From assembly GCF_017377395.1 (NCBI RefSeq), contig NZ_CP061800.1, positions 4,857,633 through 4,921,632 of the forward strand: a stretch of 64,000 nt of DNA, given 5' to 3'. Source of the stretch: Desulfonema magnum. Its GTDB lineage: Bacteria > Desulfobacterota > Desulfobacteria > Desulfobacterales > 4be13. A program made the translations under genes and the position numbers. The notes under the pieces were generated by a model that searched no databases, had not been told where the DNA came from, and was given only the letters and a program-made list of their open reading frames with translations. Shown piece after piece: positions 1-8,417 of this stretch (the stretch's first letter is position 1; each line of letters begins with the position of its first letter).

Positions 1-1
1 A

Positions 2-568
2 AAAATCATTCTCAGCATCCGCCGCAGACACCCTGACGCAGTGATCGGACTGTTTCCCAGGCATATGCACAGGATAGAACACTGGAAAGCGGCTCTGGAT
101 CGAATGGAGATTCCCTGGACCCTGCGCTCTGAACTTACAGATAAGACTCAGAAATCTCCTTTTAACGGGATAACCATTCTCTGGGATATGTTTGGCGAGT
201 TATCTCTGGCTTATGAACTCTCAAAAGCAGCGTTTGTGGGCGGAAGCCTTGCGCCTCTGGGCGGACAGAATTTTCTCGAAGCCCTGGTATGCGGCGTGAT
301 ACCTGTGATCGGTCCGTTTTGGGAAAATTTTGCCTGGGTCGGTCATGACATTTCAAAACAAGGGCTTGTTCACGTTGCAGGAGACTGGAAAGCGGCCGCG
401 GATATGTTGACAAAAAATATGGAATCGTCTCCGCCGCATGAAGCAGTACGCGAGGCGGCCCTTACCTATGTGAAAAACCGACAGGGCGGGACGATTCAGG
501 CGTGTAATCTTATTCTTCAATGCCTCAGTCAGTCCTTTTTTCGGAAATCATCACTTCCGTATCTCTGA
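2..568 (+). CDS. waaA: 3-deoxy-D-manno-octulosonic acid transferase, C-terminal part
   Basis: The reading frame is open at the left edge of the window, so only about the last 188 residues are present. The product resembles the C-terminal GT-B half of WaaA/KdtA, the inner-membrane enzyme that transfers Kdo from CMP-Kdo to lipid A. Family-like stretches include the RHPDAVIGLFPRH segment and GGSLAPLGGQNFLEALVCG, the glycine-rich nucleotide-sugar loop followed by the conserved glutamate helix. The gene ends at 568 and no strong terminator follows. With gmhA at the other end of the window, it indicates a Gram-negative cell with a lipopolysaccharide core. The identification is good; the start lies outside the window. 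Confidence 0.88.
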   Translation, partial: KIILSIRRRHPDAVIGLFPRHMHRIEHWKAALDRMEIPWTLRSELTDKTQKSPFNGITILWDMFGELSLAYELSKAAFVGGSLAPLGGQNFLEALVCGVIPVIGPFWENFAWVGHDISKQGLVHVAGDWKAAADMLTKNMESSPPHEAVREAALTYVKNRQGGTIQACNLILQCLSQSFFRKSSLPYL

Positions 569-960
569 ACCACCCGGAGAAATCGAAAATTTTTGTAGGT
601 CTCACCTTACGCCGGTCCAAAAAAACAATTCACTCAAAAATCAGGTAATTCTGACCCTAAAATCAGGAAAATCCCTATTGTATTTTATCAAATATCAATA
701 TAGAAATGATCAAATCTGACCGAAATTACAAGAAAATTTAATTGATATAACTTTTAAGAAGGAACCACAGCTAACTGTCCGGCTTTGCTGTGGCGAGTCC
801 GGCCTCATCAATCAGATTTTCTGTCGCTTCGGAGTGCCAAACTTACAGTTTTGCGATTTTTCCAATGCCCCCCGGGCCAGGGCCTTTCTGCCAAACTGTA
901 AGTTTGGCACTCCGGACAATTTTTTTTAGTCTGTATCAAACTTTGATAAGGAGTTTTTTT
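569..960. other. intergenic region with one inverted-repeat element
   Basis: This is 392 bases without a convincing gene. An open frame runs through 790-960 in phase with the patatin gene, but it reads through the inverted repeat at 830-914 and is better seen as leader. The rest is AT-rich and shows nothing else recognisable. Confidence 0.6.
830..914. repeat. inverted-repeat (MITE-like) element with CGGAGTGCC ends
   Basis: The left arm at 830-851 begins CGGAGTGCCAAACTTACAG. The right arm at 893-914 ends CTGTAAGTTTGGCACTCCG. The two 22-base arms are exact reverse complements around a 41-base GC-rich centre. A diverged relative lies at 11483-11570, and the CCGGAGTGC end also recurs in the tandem arrays at 8087 and 38811. 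Confidence 0.85.
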
Positions 961-2031
961 ATGAAAAAAAACAAAATTGCCATTGCCTGCCAGGGAGGCG
1001 GCAGTCAGACAGCATTCACAGCGGGTGTTCTGAAATCATTTTTTAAGAACGATGTTCATAAAAAAAAAGATATTGTCAGTTTCAGCGGGACTTCGGGCGG
1101 AGCCGTGTGTGCCACGCTGTCATGGTATTCCCTGCTAAAAGCCGAAAACGGAGACACCACGCCTGTTGATCAGAGACTGACGAATTTTTGGAGAGACAAT
1201 TCCACCCAGAACCCCATGGAAGAAGCATTTAACGATTCTCTGGTTAAATCCGTCCAACTCATTGACAAAGGAATGATACCGGAATGGAAAATCAGCCCGG
1301 ATTCGTTTTTCAGCAAAACAATGCTTTCCGCGTCTGAGGCCATGCTTCCGCGTAAAGATTTCTATGATTTTAAGGGATTGCTGGAATCGTACATAGATTT
1401 CAAGGAACTGAAAACCCTGGTTAAGCCGTCAAGCCCTGTTCTGATGCTCGGAGCAGCCAATGTGCTTTCCGGAGAGTTCAAGAAATTCAATTCTCGGAAA
1501 ATAGATGAAATTCAAGTTGAAGCGATTCTGGCATCGGCTGCGGTTCCTTCAATTTTTCCCGCGGTGCAAATCGGAAAAGACGCTTACTGGGATGGCCTGT
1601 TTTCCGACAATCCGCCCACAGATGAACTGCTGGATCGGGATTTTGTCGGAGAAAATCACATACCGGACGAACTCTGGGTCATTCAGATCAACCCTAAAAC
1701 CTGCAAGACTGTCCCCAGAACCCCCGCAGAAATTGCTGACCGCCGTAATGAAATGATCGGCAATGAATCCCTGTTTCAGGACCTCAAACATATTCATATG
1801 GTAAATAAATTCCTGAAAAAAAGAGCATTTACCAAAGAATTTGTTGAGCAACGCAAATTAAAGCCAGTGGATATTTTCATCATAGAAATGTCGCAGGAAT
1901 TGCTGGACAACCTGGATTATTCCTCCAAGCTGAACCGCAACGCAAAGTATATCCGACATCTCATGGAAGATGGTGAGAAACAGGGGGAACGTTTTTTGAA
2001 AAATCCGTCTGAGATGAGACATTCACTTTGA
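961..2031 (+). CDS. patatin-like phospholipase
   Basis: This 356-residue protein is of the patatin family, serine lipid acyl hydrolases that cleave membrane phospholipids or acyl esters with a Ser-Asp dyad. A glycine-rich oxyanion loop (CQGGGSQTAF) sits at residues 10-19, the nucleophile elbow GTSGG at 43-47 makes Ser45 the catalytic residue, and Asp211 in WDGLFSDNP is the second dyad member. ATG at 961 is chosen because GATAAGGAG lies just upstream and because the protein then begins directly at the first beta strand. A longer frame back to 790 would translate the inverted repeat. No signal peptide is seen, so the protein is probably cytoplasmic. It is followed by a strong terminator, suggesting a single-gene unit. 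The physiological substrate is unknown. Confidence 0.88.
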   Translation: MKKNKIAIACQGGGSQTAFTAGVLKSFFKNDVHKKKDIVSFSGTSGGAVCATLSWYSLLKAENGDTTPVDQRLTNFWRDNSTQNPMEEAFNDSLVKSVQLIDKGMIPEWKISPDSFFSKTMLSASEAMLPRKDFYDFKGLLESYIDFKELKTLVKPSSPVLMLGAANVLSGEFKKFNSRKIDEIQVEAILASAAVPSIFPAVQIGKDAYWDGLFSDNPPTDELLDRDFVGENHIPDELWVIQINPKTCKTVPRTPAEIADRRNEMIGNESLFQDLKHIHMVNKFLKKRAFTKEFVEQRKLKPVDIFIIEMSQELLDNLDYSSKLNRNAKYIRHLMEDGEKQGERFLKNPSEMRHSL

Positions 2032-2086
2032 AACTTGACACTTAAAACTGATGTCAAAGGAGAGAGAGGCTTGTTGTGATTTTTTT

Positions 2087-2123
2087 CGGGGAACCGGTTC
2101 GAAACTGGTTCCCCGTTTTTTTT
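2087..2123 (+). terminator. Rho-independent terminator of the patatin gene
   Basis: A GC-rich stem, GGGGAACCGGTT pairing with AACTGGTTCCCC with one G-U pair, is followed directly by a run of eight T. It lies about 55 bases after the patatin stop codon, in the right orientation. Confidence 0.85.
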
Positions 2124-2264
2124 GCGGAGTTCGCTTGTGAAGATGCCATATCAGGCGAGCCGCTTCACTTTCAAAGTGTTCTGAATTTGGATGCTGACTC
2201 ATATTTACCGAACTGATCCGTATGGCTGTATGATTCACCTCCGGAACCGGAATATCGCCTGTTT

Positions 2265-3140
2265 TCATGTGGTTCCGATAAAAAACGGTCTGAAAGAGGA
2301 TTCATCCCTTTTCAGCGACATATTTATTTGTTCAAGAAATTTCGTTTTTTCCCGGGGAAGTCTTCCCTCAAGATTAATATAGTTCGTGTAATGATCGCTT
2401 GCCAGATACGAACGGGCTTCAAGGTTTTCTATGAGCAGCCCGGTTTCTTTTAAAACCTCATGAGGACCGAGCGGCTGAAATTCACCTTTTTCAATTTCTT
2501 CTAAAAGCGGTGTGTTGATTTTCGGAACAAGGGTGCGAAGCCTTATAAAATCAGGTTCCACATTATTCAATACCTTTGCAGTCTCAATCGCGTGAGGCTC
2601 TGTTCGGTCTTTGCCACCAATACCCAGAATCACATACATGCTGAGTTCCATGCCCGCTTCCATGATCCATTTTCCTGCCTCGGTCTGCTGCAAGCTGTGT
2701 GTCCCTTTTCTGATACGTTTCAGTATCACATCATCGCCGGATTCCAACCCCACATGAATCCTTGAAAGACCGGCCTCGGCCAGACGTTTCAGATCTTCCA
2801 GCCCTTTTTTATGGATAAACTGCGAAGAACCATAAACAGTAATTCGCTCCAAATGCGGAAAGGTCTTTCTTGCAAAAGAACAAATTTCGCAGAGATCATC
2901 TGTCTTCATGGCAATGGTGTTTCCCGCGGGAAAAAACAGGGTCCGGACATATTCTCCGTAAATTTCCCGTGCTTCTGATATGTCTTCCTTTATGTCCTTG
3001 TTTTTTCGTATTTTAAACCGGGGGCCGTTTTTGTAGATCATGCAGAAGGTGCAGCGATTGTGGGGACACCCCGCGGTGGCCTGAATTAAAAGCGAGTTTG
3101 CCTCGCTGGGAGGACGATATATGGGGCCTTCGTAACGCAT
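2265..3140 (-). CDS. radical SAM protein
   Basis: This 291-residue radical SAM enzyme has its [4Fe-4S] cysteines at 25, 30 and 33 in GCPHNRCTFC. The CX4CX2C spacing occurs in a widespread COG1032/Elp3-like group. It lies 9 bases downstream of the PIN-domain gene on the same strand, so they may be co-transcribed, although a functional link is not evident. Later segments such as YGSSQFIHKKG and RIHVGLESGDD match the strand pattern of the radical SAM barrel. No SPASM or B12-binding domain is visible. The upstream ribosome binding site is weak. The substrate cannot be deduced. Confidence 0.85.
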   Translation of the reverse strand: MRYEGPIYRPPSEANSLLIQATAGCPHNRCTFCMIYKNGPRFKIRKNKDIKEDISEAREIYGEYVRTLFFPAGNTIAMKTDDLCEICSFARKTFPHLERITVYGSSQFIHKKGLEDLKRLAEAGLSRIHVGLESGDDVILKRIRKGTHSLQQTEAGKWIMEAGMELSMYVILGIGGKDRTEPHAIETAKVLNNVEPDFIRLRTLVPKINTPLLEEIEKGEFQPLGPHEVLKETGLLIENLEARSYLASDHYTNYINLEGRLPREKTKFLEQINMSLKRDESSFRPFFIGTT

Positions 3141-3149
3141 AAATAAAAC

Positions 3150-3587
3150 CTATGGAGAAACAATTTTACCGGCAAGGTCGGGATATACGCTGAGAAAACT
3201 CTCTTTGTTAAGGGTCACGACCTTGTCAATGTTTACTTTAAAAGCAGTGTGCAAAATCAATGCCGCGTCATAAATCATGCCGCCGACAATTCCCAAATCA
3301 GACAAATGTTCGATGATAGCCGCGTAGTCCTCGACAGACAGCGACACCACCTCAAATGAATCAAGAATATTGTATCGGATCAGTTGCCGGGCCGCCGGCG
3401 GGGAAATACGAGGCTGAATAGGCAGCGTGGTCAGAATTGCATAGAGTTCAGCAAGGGAATGGGCCGCCACAACACCGATATAATTTTTGTTTTTCACTTT
3501 TTCCAGCCAGGGAAGCGCTTTTGAATGGATGGGATGAGATTCAACCATGGCTGCCACCAAAACTGAAGTGTCAGGCAGAATTTTCAT
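3150..3587 (-). CDS. PIN-domain ribonuclease, VapC-like toxin
   Basis: This is a 145-residue PIN domain, the Mg-dependent RNase fold used by VapC toxins. Acidic residues expected at the active site are visible: Asp6 in ILPDTS, Glu47 in SLAELYA and Asp107 in IYDAAL. The ATG overlaps the TGA of the AbrB-type gene by four bases, the usual toxin-antitoxin layout with translational coupling. By family knowledge the toxin cleaves tRNA or rRNA and is neutralised by its partner. The RNA target is unknown. Confidence 0.85.
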   Translation of the reverse strand: MKILPDTSVLVAAMVESHPIHSKALPWLEKVKNKNYIGVVAAHSLAELYAILTTLPIQPRISPPAARQLIRYNILDSFEVVSLSVEDYAAIIEHLSDLGIVGGMIYDAALILHTAFKVNIDKVVTLNKESFLSVYPDLAGKIVSP

Positions 3588-3862
3588 AAATTAACTCGCT
3601 CTAATCGTTCGCTTTTGTGATGATCACGTTCATCTTGGGTGATATTTGTCAGGTCTGTCAATGGTTTGCCTCTGGCCATGAGTACGCCGTTTTTCTCAAC
3701 CAGTATTGTTTTCTGAGGCTGGATGCATAATCGCACATCTTTATCCTCTCCTTTTTCCACAATCAGCGTCATTCCCGGCAACAGTCCTAATCGCCTCTGT
3801 ATCTCAGGAGGAATCAGAATTCGTCCCTGGACATCTAATGATAATTCAATTTGCTGGGTCAT
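3584..3862 (-). CDS. AbrB/MazE-type DNA-binding antitoxin, VapB-like
   Basis: This 92-residue protein begins with a swapped-hairpin AbrB domain; LDVQGRILIPPEIQRRLGL at about 9-27 is diagnostic. It is the likely antitoxin of the PIN protein encoded immediately downstream with an ATGA overlap. Such antitoxins bind the toxin with a C-terminal tail and repress their own promoter with the AbrB domain. A good AAGGAG site precedes the ATG at 3862. The C-terminal half (residues 55-92) is charged and probably forms the toxin-binding region. Confidence 0.85.
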   Translation of the reverse strand: MTQQIELSLDVQGRILIPPEIQRRLGLLPGMTLIVEKGEDKDVRLCIQPQKTILVEKNGVLMARGKPLTDLTNITQDERDHHKSERLERVNL

Positions 3863-4016
3863 TTTTTCTCCTTTGAAATTCGAAACTCGGAACCCGAAGC
3901 TTCATATATCATACAGCATCGTAACAGACACAAAATCCGTTATAATCAGCTACTATTTTAAGTGGGGGCAGTCATAAACTAACTCACTTTGTAACTCATA
4001 TCCTTTTGCACTCCGG

Positions 4017-6002
4017 TCAGGGGGAATTTTCGATCTGCTGATGCTGGCTGTCCCGAAGATCAACGTCCTCAATATCAATGAAAAACCATTTTAAAAACAG
4101 GCCGTTTGCTTTGCAAAATTCCTTAACAGCGTCAATATTTCTTGAATCTCTGTTGTTAAATGATATGAGCATCCCTCGGACGCGGTATTTTATAACAAGC
4201 AGTTCAGCTTCCTGAAAACTGCCGAGTATGGGATATCCCTGAAGTTTTTTTCCGAATTTCAACGGATCATCATCAATGAAGCCCACAGGTTTTATTTCCC
4301 GTTTCTTGTTATTTAATATCTCCCGCACCAGTATCTCACCGCCCCGGCCTGCGCCATAGATCAGAACAGGCTCACCTTTAAGGGTTTTGCGTTTCATTGT
4401 ATCCAGGGAAATGCGAAAAGACCCGCGGCTTCCGAGGATAAGGCCGGTTGTCAGAAGCCAGTCTATCACAAATATTCCTTTTGAAAAATCATCAAACCGG
4501 TAAATAAACGTGACCGTGACAACAGACAACAGTGTGGCGACCACAGACGCTTTAAGATATACGAACACATCATTTGTACTCATATAACGCCAGATCCCTC
4601 TGTAAATTCCCATGGTAAAGAACGCCACAAATTTGCACGCGATCACGGCCGGGAGTGAATGCAGAAACACTTTGAAATAAACATGGAATTCTTTGGAATC
4701 AAAGCGGAGGCGATAGGAAAGATAATACGCAAACGCGATGAGACAGAAATCAAGCATCACCAGGATGATCTGCCGTTTGTAGGTCAGGTCAATGAGTATG
4801 GGCGTGTAAGCGCGGCCCCGTAAAAGTGAAAATTCTTTTTCAGGATAGACGCGTATCTGAGCCAGATAAGTTGCCATCAGAAGAATCGAAAGGGCCAGCG
4901 GAATAATCACAGCCGGTGATGTTAATGAGTCATTTCTGCTTACAAACAGAGCTGCCACACCTGATATGGCACCAATTCCATATAAGGAGATCACTGCTCC
5001 TTTTTCACTGAATCCCATGAGAACCAGCCGGTGGGAGGTATGGTCTTTTCCCCCGACCGAAGCCTTGCGACCGCTTAAAAGCCGTATGAATGTAACCATT
5101 GTGGTGTCCAGAATCGGGACCATCAGTATCATGACAGGGACAGCGTAAGATGATAATTTGCTGGCTGTTCCTGTTTCGGAATAGTGAAGACTCAGCATTG
5201 AAAGCATAAAGCCGATCATGAGGCTGCCGCAGTCTCCCATAAAAATTGAAGCCGGGTTGAAGTTATAGAACAGAAAGGCCGTGAGCGAACCGGCAAGGAT
5301 CATGGCCACAAATGCGGCGATATCCGGCCCGCTTTCTGTTTCAAAACCGCGTATGGAAATTTCTGTTGCGGCCGCGCCCCAGCTCTCCCGAATTCCAAAG
5401 TCCCAGCCCGGAAGGGAAAGGACATTTCGAACGTCTCCTGTAAATAACAGCACAAGGTACAACGCCGCAATTACCCCCACGCCCGCGCATAACCCGTCCA
5501 TGTTGTCAATCAGGTTAAACGCATTGGTGATTCCCACGATCCAGACGATGGTGACAATGGTGTCCGATGTCAGGGAGGTAAACCAGTGGAGCCTGAATCC
5601 CAGAAAAGTGACCATTGAGGCGACCAGTATTTGTCCCACCAGTTTTGTATGAGGTTTGATATGAATGAAATCATCCAACAGCCCCAGAATAAAAAGAAGG
5701 GTCATGCCAATCCATATCACAGCGTCTATTGAGGGTCCCCCGCTGTGCCCCGCTGTTCTTATGACATGAGGCAGAATGGTCGTAAAATCCGCAACAAAAA
5801 AAAGGGGAATGGCCATACCCAGATATATGGCAATTCCGCCGGTGATCGCGGTGGGTTTATTATGCCACCGCTCCTTTCTGGGATATGCTATCCAGCCTTT
5901 TTTTATTGCAATACGTCGGACAATGGGTGTAAAAGCAAGACATAAAAAGAATGATATAAAAGAGAAATATAACATATTGACAACAAAAAAAACGGCCAGC
6001 AT
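4017..6002 (-). CDS. WecA/MraY-type glycosyl-1-phosphate transferase fused to a FlaA1/WbpM N-terminal module
   Basis: The 661-residue membrane protein has two parts. Residues 1 to about 365 are a WecA-like polyprenyl-phosphate sugar-1-phosphate transferase with many membrane helices: Asp110-Asp111 in GLLDDF, the NAFNLIDNMDG loop at 160-170, GDCGS near 255 and the HTSHRL motif near 325. Such enzymes start O-antigen, capsule or enterobacterial-type glycans by loading a sugar phosphate on undecaprenyl phosphate. Residues about 400-660 resemble the front half of CapD/FlaA1/WbpM proteins: further membrane helices and a CoA-binding-like Rossmann domain (LIYGAGRGGEI), but the catalytic SDR dehydratase domain is missing. 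The last residues, QHQQIENSP, are encoded by a copy of a repeat (CAGCAGATCGAAAA) found elsewhere, so the tail may be repeat-derived. The ATG at 6002 is preceded by GGGGGAAA. The substrate sugar is unknown. Confidence 0.85.
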   Translation of the reverse strand: MLAVFFVVNMLYFSFISFFLCLAFTPIVRRIAIKKGWIAYPRKERWHNKPTAITGGIAIYLGMAIPLFFVADFTTILPHVIRTAGHSGGPSIDAVIWIGMTLLFILGLLDDFIHIKPHTKLVGQILVASMVTFLGFRLHWFTSLTSDTIVTIVWIVGITNAFNLIDNMDGLCAGVGVIAALYLVLLFTGDVRNVLSLPGWDFGIRESWGAAATEISIRGFETESGPDIAAFVAMILAGSLTAFLFYNFNPASIFMGDCGSLMIGFMLSMLSLHYSETGTASKLSSYAVPVMILMVPILDTTMVTFIRLLSGRKASVGGKDHTSHRLVLMGFSEKGAVISLYGIGAISGVAALFVSRNDSLTSPAVIIPLALSILLMATYLAQIRVYPEKEFSLLRGRAYTPILIDLTYKRQIILVMLDFCLIAFAYYLSYRLRFDSKEFHVYFKVFLHSLPAVIACKFVAFFTMGIYRGIWRYMSTNDVFVYLKASVVATLLSVVTVTFIYRFDDFSKGIFVIDWLLTTGLILGSRGSFRISLDTMKRKTLKGEPVLIYGAGRGGEILVREILNNKKREIKPVGFIDDDPLKFGKKLQGYPILGSFQEAELLVIKYRVRGMLISFNNRDSRNIDAVKEFCKANGLFLKWFFIDIEDVDLRDSQHQQIENSP

Positions 6003-6290
6003 CAGACAGATTTCCCCCTTCTCAGGATTGTAAGACCTCAGAAGTTTCCAACAGTCTCATCCCCTGACCTTTAACATAAATTACCAACTGATTTTTTAAA
6101 AGAACTATGCTTCTTATCTGTCGCTACACCTTCCAGGTGTTTGTTTTTTTGGGCACTCAGCTCTTACAAAGGGTTTTTCCCTGCTGGCCCTTTGCAATCC
6201 ACTCAGTGAGTCTCGAAAAATATCTCACTATTTTTTTGAAAAAATTGTCTTGTTTTAAAAAAAATGACATACCAGTTTTATTTTTCATGG

Positions 6291-7334
6291 TCAGCTCCAT
6301 TTAAACCGTGTATCCGAAGTTTTCCCTGACACAACCTCTCCGATGACAGAAGGATTTTCATTCATGGCACTGAGGCGTTCCAGAACATCCGAAGCTGCTT
6401 TTTCAGGCACAACAGCAATCAGACCGATGCCATTGTTAAATGTGCGCATCATCTCTGTGTGAGATACGTTTCCCGCGTTCTGAAGAAAATCAAAAACAGG
6501 CGGTATTTCCCAACTGTTTTTATACATCACGACATTACATGCTTCCGGTATAATCCGAATGATATTTTCCGGGATGCCGCCGCCGGTGACATGGACCAGC
6601 CCGTGAACCGGCAGGTCTTTTTTAATGAGCCGAATTGTTTCTGTATATATTCTTGTCGGTGTAAGCAGTTCCTCACCGATGGTCTGCCCGAATTCCGGTA
6701 TGTGTGTATCAATTTTTAATTTCAGGATATCAAAGCATATTTTCCGTACCAGCGAAAATCCGTTACTGTGAAGCCCGCTCGAGGGAATGCCGATAAGTCT
6801 GTGTCCCACACGGATTTCCGAGCCGTCAATGATTTTGTTGTTATCCACGATGCCCACAACAAATCCGGCCAGATCATATTCATTCTCTTTGTAAAGTCCC
6901 GGCATTTCAGCGGTTTCACCCCCGATCAGGGCACACCCGGCATCCCGGCATCCTTCACCGACTCCCTTGATGATGTCCGTGGCAATTCCGGTGTCCAGCT
7001 TTCCTGTCGAAAGATAGTCCAGAAAGAAAAGAGGCTTTGCTCCCATTACCGCGATATCATTGACACTCATGGCAACAAGATCAATGCCGATGGTGTTATG
7101 CTTGTTCATCATAAAGGCGATTTTGAGTTTGGTTCCCACACCGTCTGTGGAGCTTACGAGAACGGGACTTTCCATATTGGCGAGGTTGGGGGAGAAAAGC
7201 CCTCCGAAACCGCCGATTTCACCAATAACACCGGATACGGCTGTCTGCTTTGCAATATCTTTAATTGTGCCTATCAGCCTGTTTGCCTTATCAATGTCAA
7301 CGCCTGCATCCGCGTAAGTAAGAGATTCTGCCAT
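6291..7334 (-). CDS. purM: phosphoribosylformylglycinamidine cyclo-ligase (AIR synthetase)
   Basis: This 347-residue PurM catalyses ATP-dependent ring closure of FGAM to AIR in de novo purine synthesis. The N-terminal TYADAGVDID, the ATP-binding SSTDGVGTKLKIAF, the MSVNDIAVMGAKPLFFLDY segment, GGETAEMPG and HVTGGGIPENI are all characteristic. Length is normal for the family. The gene stands alone between repeat-containing spacers on the minus strand, with no other pur gene near it. Confidence 0.96.
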   Translation of the reverse strand: MAESLTYADAGVDIDKANRLIGTIKDIAKQTAVSGVIGEIGGFGGLFSPNLANMESPVLVSSTDGVGTKLKIAFMMNKHNTIGIDLVAMSVNDIAVMGAKPLFFLDYLSTGKLDTGIATDIIKGVGEGCRDAGCALIGGETAEMPGLYKENEYDLAGFVVGIVDNNKIIDGSEIRVGHRLIGIPSSGLHSNGFSLVRKICFDILKLKIDTHIPEFGQTIGEELLTPTRIYTETIRLIKKDLPVHGLVHVTGGGIPENIIRIIPEACNVVMYKNSWEIPPVFDFLQNAGNVSHTEMMRTFNNGIGLIAVVPEKAASDVLERLSAMNENPSVIGEVVSGKTSDTRFKWS

Positions 7335-8086
7335 ATTGATCTGTTCCTTAAAATGTACTCAGTTAAAAAGACTTCTGATTCTGTCAATAAATTATCTGCC
7401 AATGCAAAGATAGCGGGGCAAAAAGAGTTTTAATCCGCACCGCTTTTTTGCGCCCGCTTCGCTGTTATTCCAGTTTGGGAGGGAGTGTGGATTTTTACTC
7501 ATTAATTATATTTCTCATATGAAGTTCCATGAGGTCCTTCATTTCAGAATGGTGTTGAAGAACAAAATGTTAACCACGAACCACACAAAAAAAACAGAGT
7601 GAATATGATTTCATGTTGTTCGCGGTTAAAAGTCAGTTTTATAATTTCTCGCGGATAAGTCTGTAAATTTTTATGTTTTAATAAAATTAACGAGTTATCT
7701 GCTTAATTATCAACGTTTTTTGGTCAGGGCGTGGTGTTCTGTTTATTTTATTTAAATTACAAAGTGTTAGCTTAAAATATCAAAACGTGCGGACCTGTCC
7801 ACTTTTTTTAACTCGATCATAAAGTTTTTTTTCTGTCATTCCTGCTTTCGCGGGCTTCGGTGTGAGTTCAGACTTCGGCGGGCTCAGTCGGGTCGTCGAG
7901 CAAAATGACAAATTTTTCGGCCGGACCGGATCAGAACATTTAATTATCGAATTTAAGATATAAAACTAAACTGATTCAAAATAAAAGTCAACAGAATTTC
8001 AGAAGTTGTTTTAATTAAATAAATCATATAATTATTTCTTTTATAACAATAACTGACCCGATAATTTCATAGGGCAAAAATTTTTT
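7335..8086. other. intergenic region with degenerate repeats
   Basis: These 752 bases hold no supported gene. Between about 7812 and 7955 lies a decayed copy of the CTGTCATTCC/GGAATGACAG element family, with ACTCGATCAT at one end and a diverged match at the other. At 7569-7629 a weak inverted pair, GTTAACCACGAACC and GTTCGCGGTTAA, is visible. The remainder is AT-rich. Confidence 0.5.
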
Positions 8087-8407
8087 CCGGAGTGCAAAAA
8101 TAGAGCGAAGCGATTTTTTGCATAATTTTTTTTCCGGAGTGCAAAAATAGAGCGAAGCGATTTTTTGCATAATTTTTTTTCCGGAGTGCAAAAATAGAGC
8201 GAAGCGATTTTTTGCATAATTTTTTTCCGGAGTGCAAAAATAGAGCGAAGCGGTTTTTTGCATAATTTTTTTTCCGGAGTGCAAAAATAGAGCGAAGCGG
8301 TTTTTTGCATAATTTTTTTCCCGGAGTGCAAAAATAGAGCGAAGCGATTTTTTGCATAATTTTTTTTCCGGAGTGCAAAAATAGAGCGAAGCGGTTTTTT
8401 GCATAAT
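8087..8407. repeat. 47-bp tandem array, seven copies
   Basis: Seven copies begin at 8087, 8134, 8181, 8227, 8274, 8321 and 8368. Each carries CCGGAGTGCAAAAATAG, then AGCGAAGCGA/GTTTTTTGC, then a T-run. TGCAAAAAT and ATTTTTTGCA in each unit can pair as a hairpin. Copies differ at one G/A site (cgatt or cggtt) and in the length of the T-run. The array ends 10 bases from the stop codon of the spermidine synthase gene, so it lies in the 3' end of that transcript. Open frames crossing it are repeat artefacts. Confidence 0.92.
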
Positions 8408-8417
8408 CAGCAGCAGA

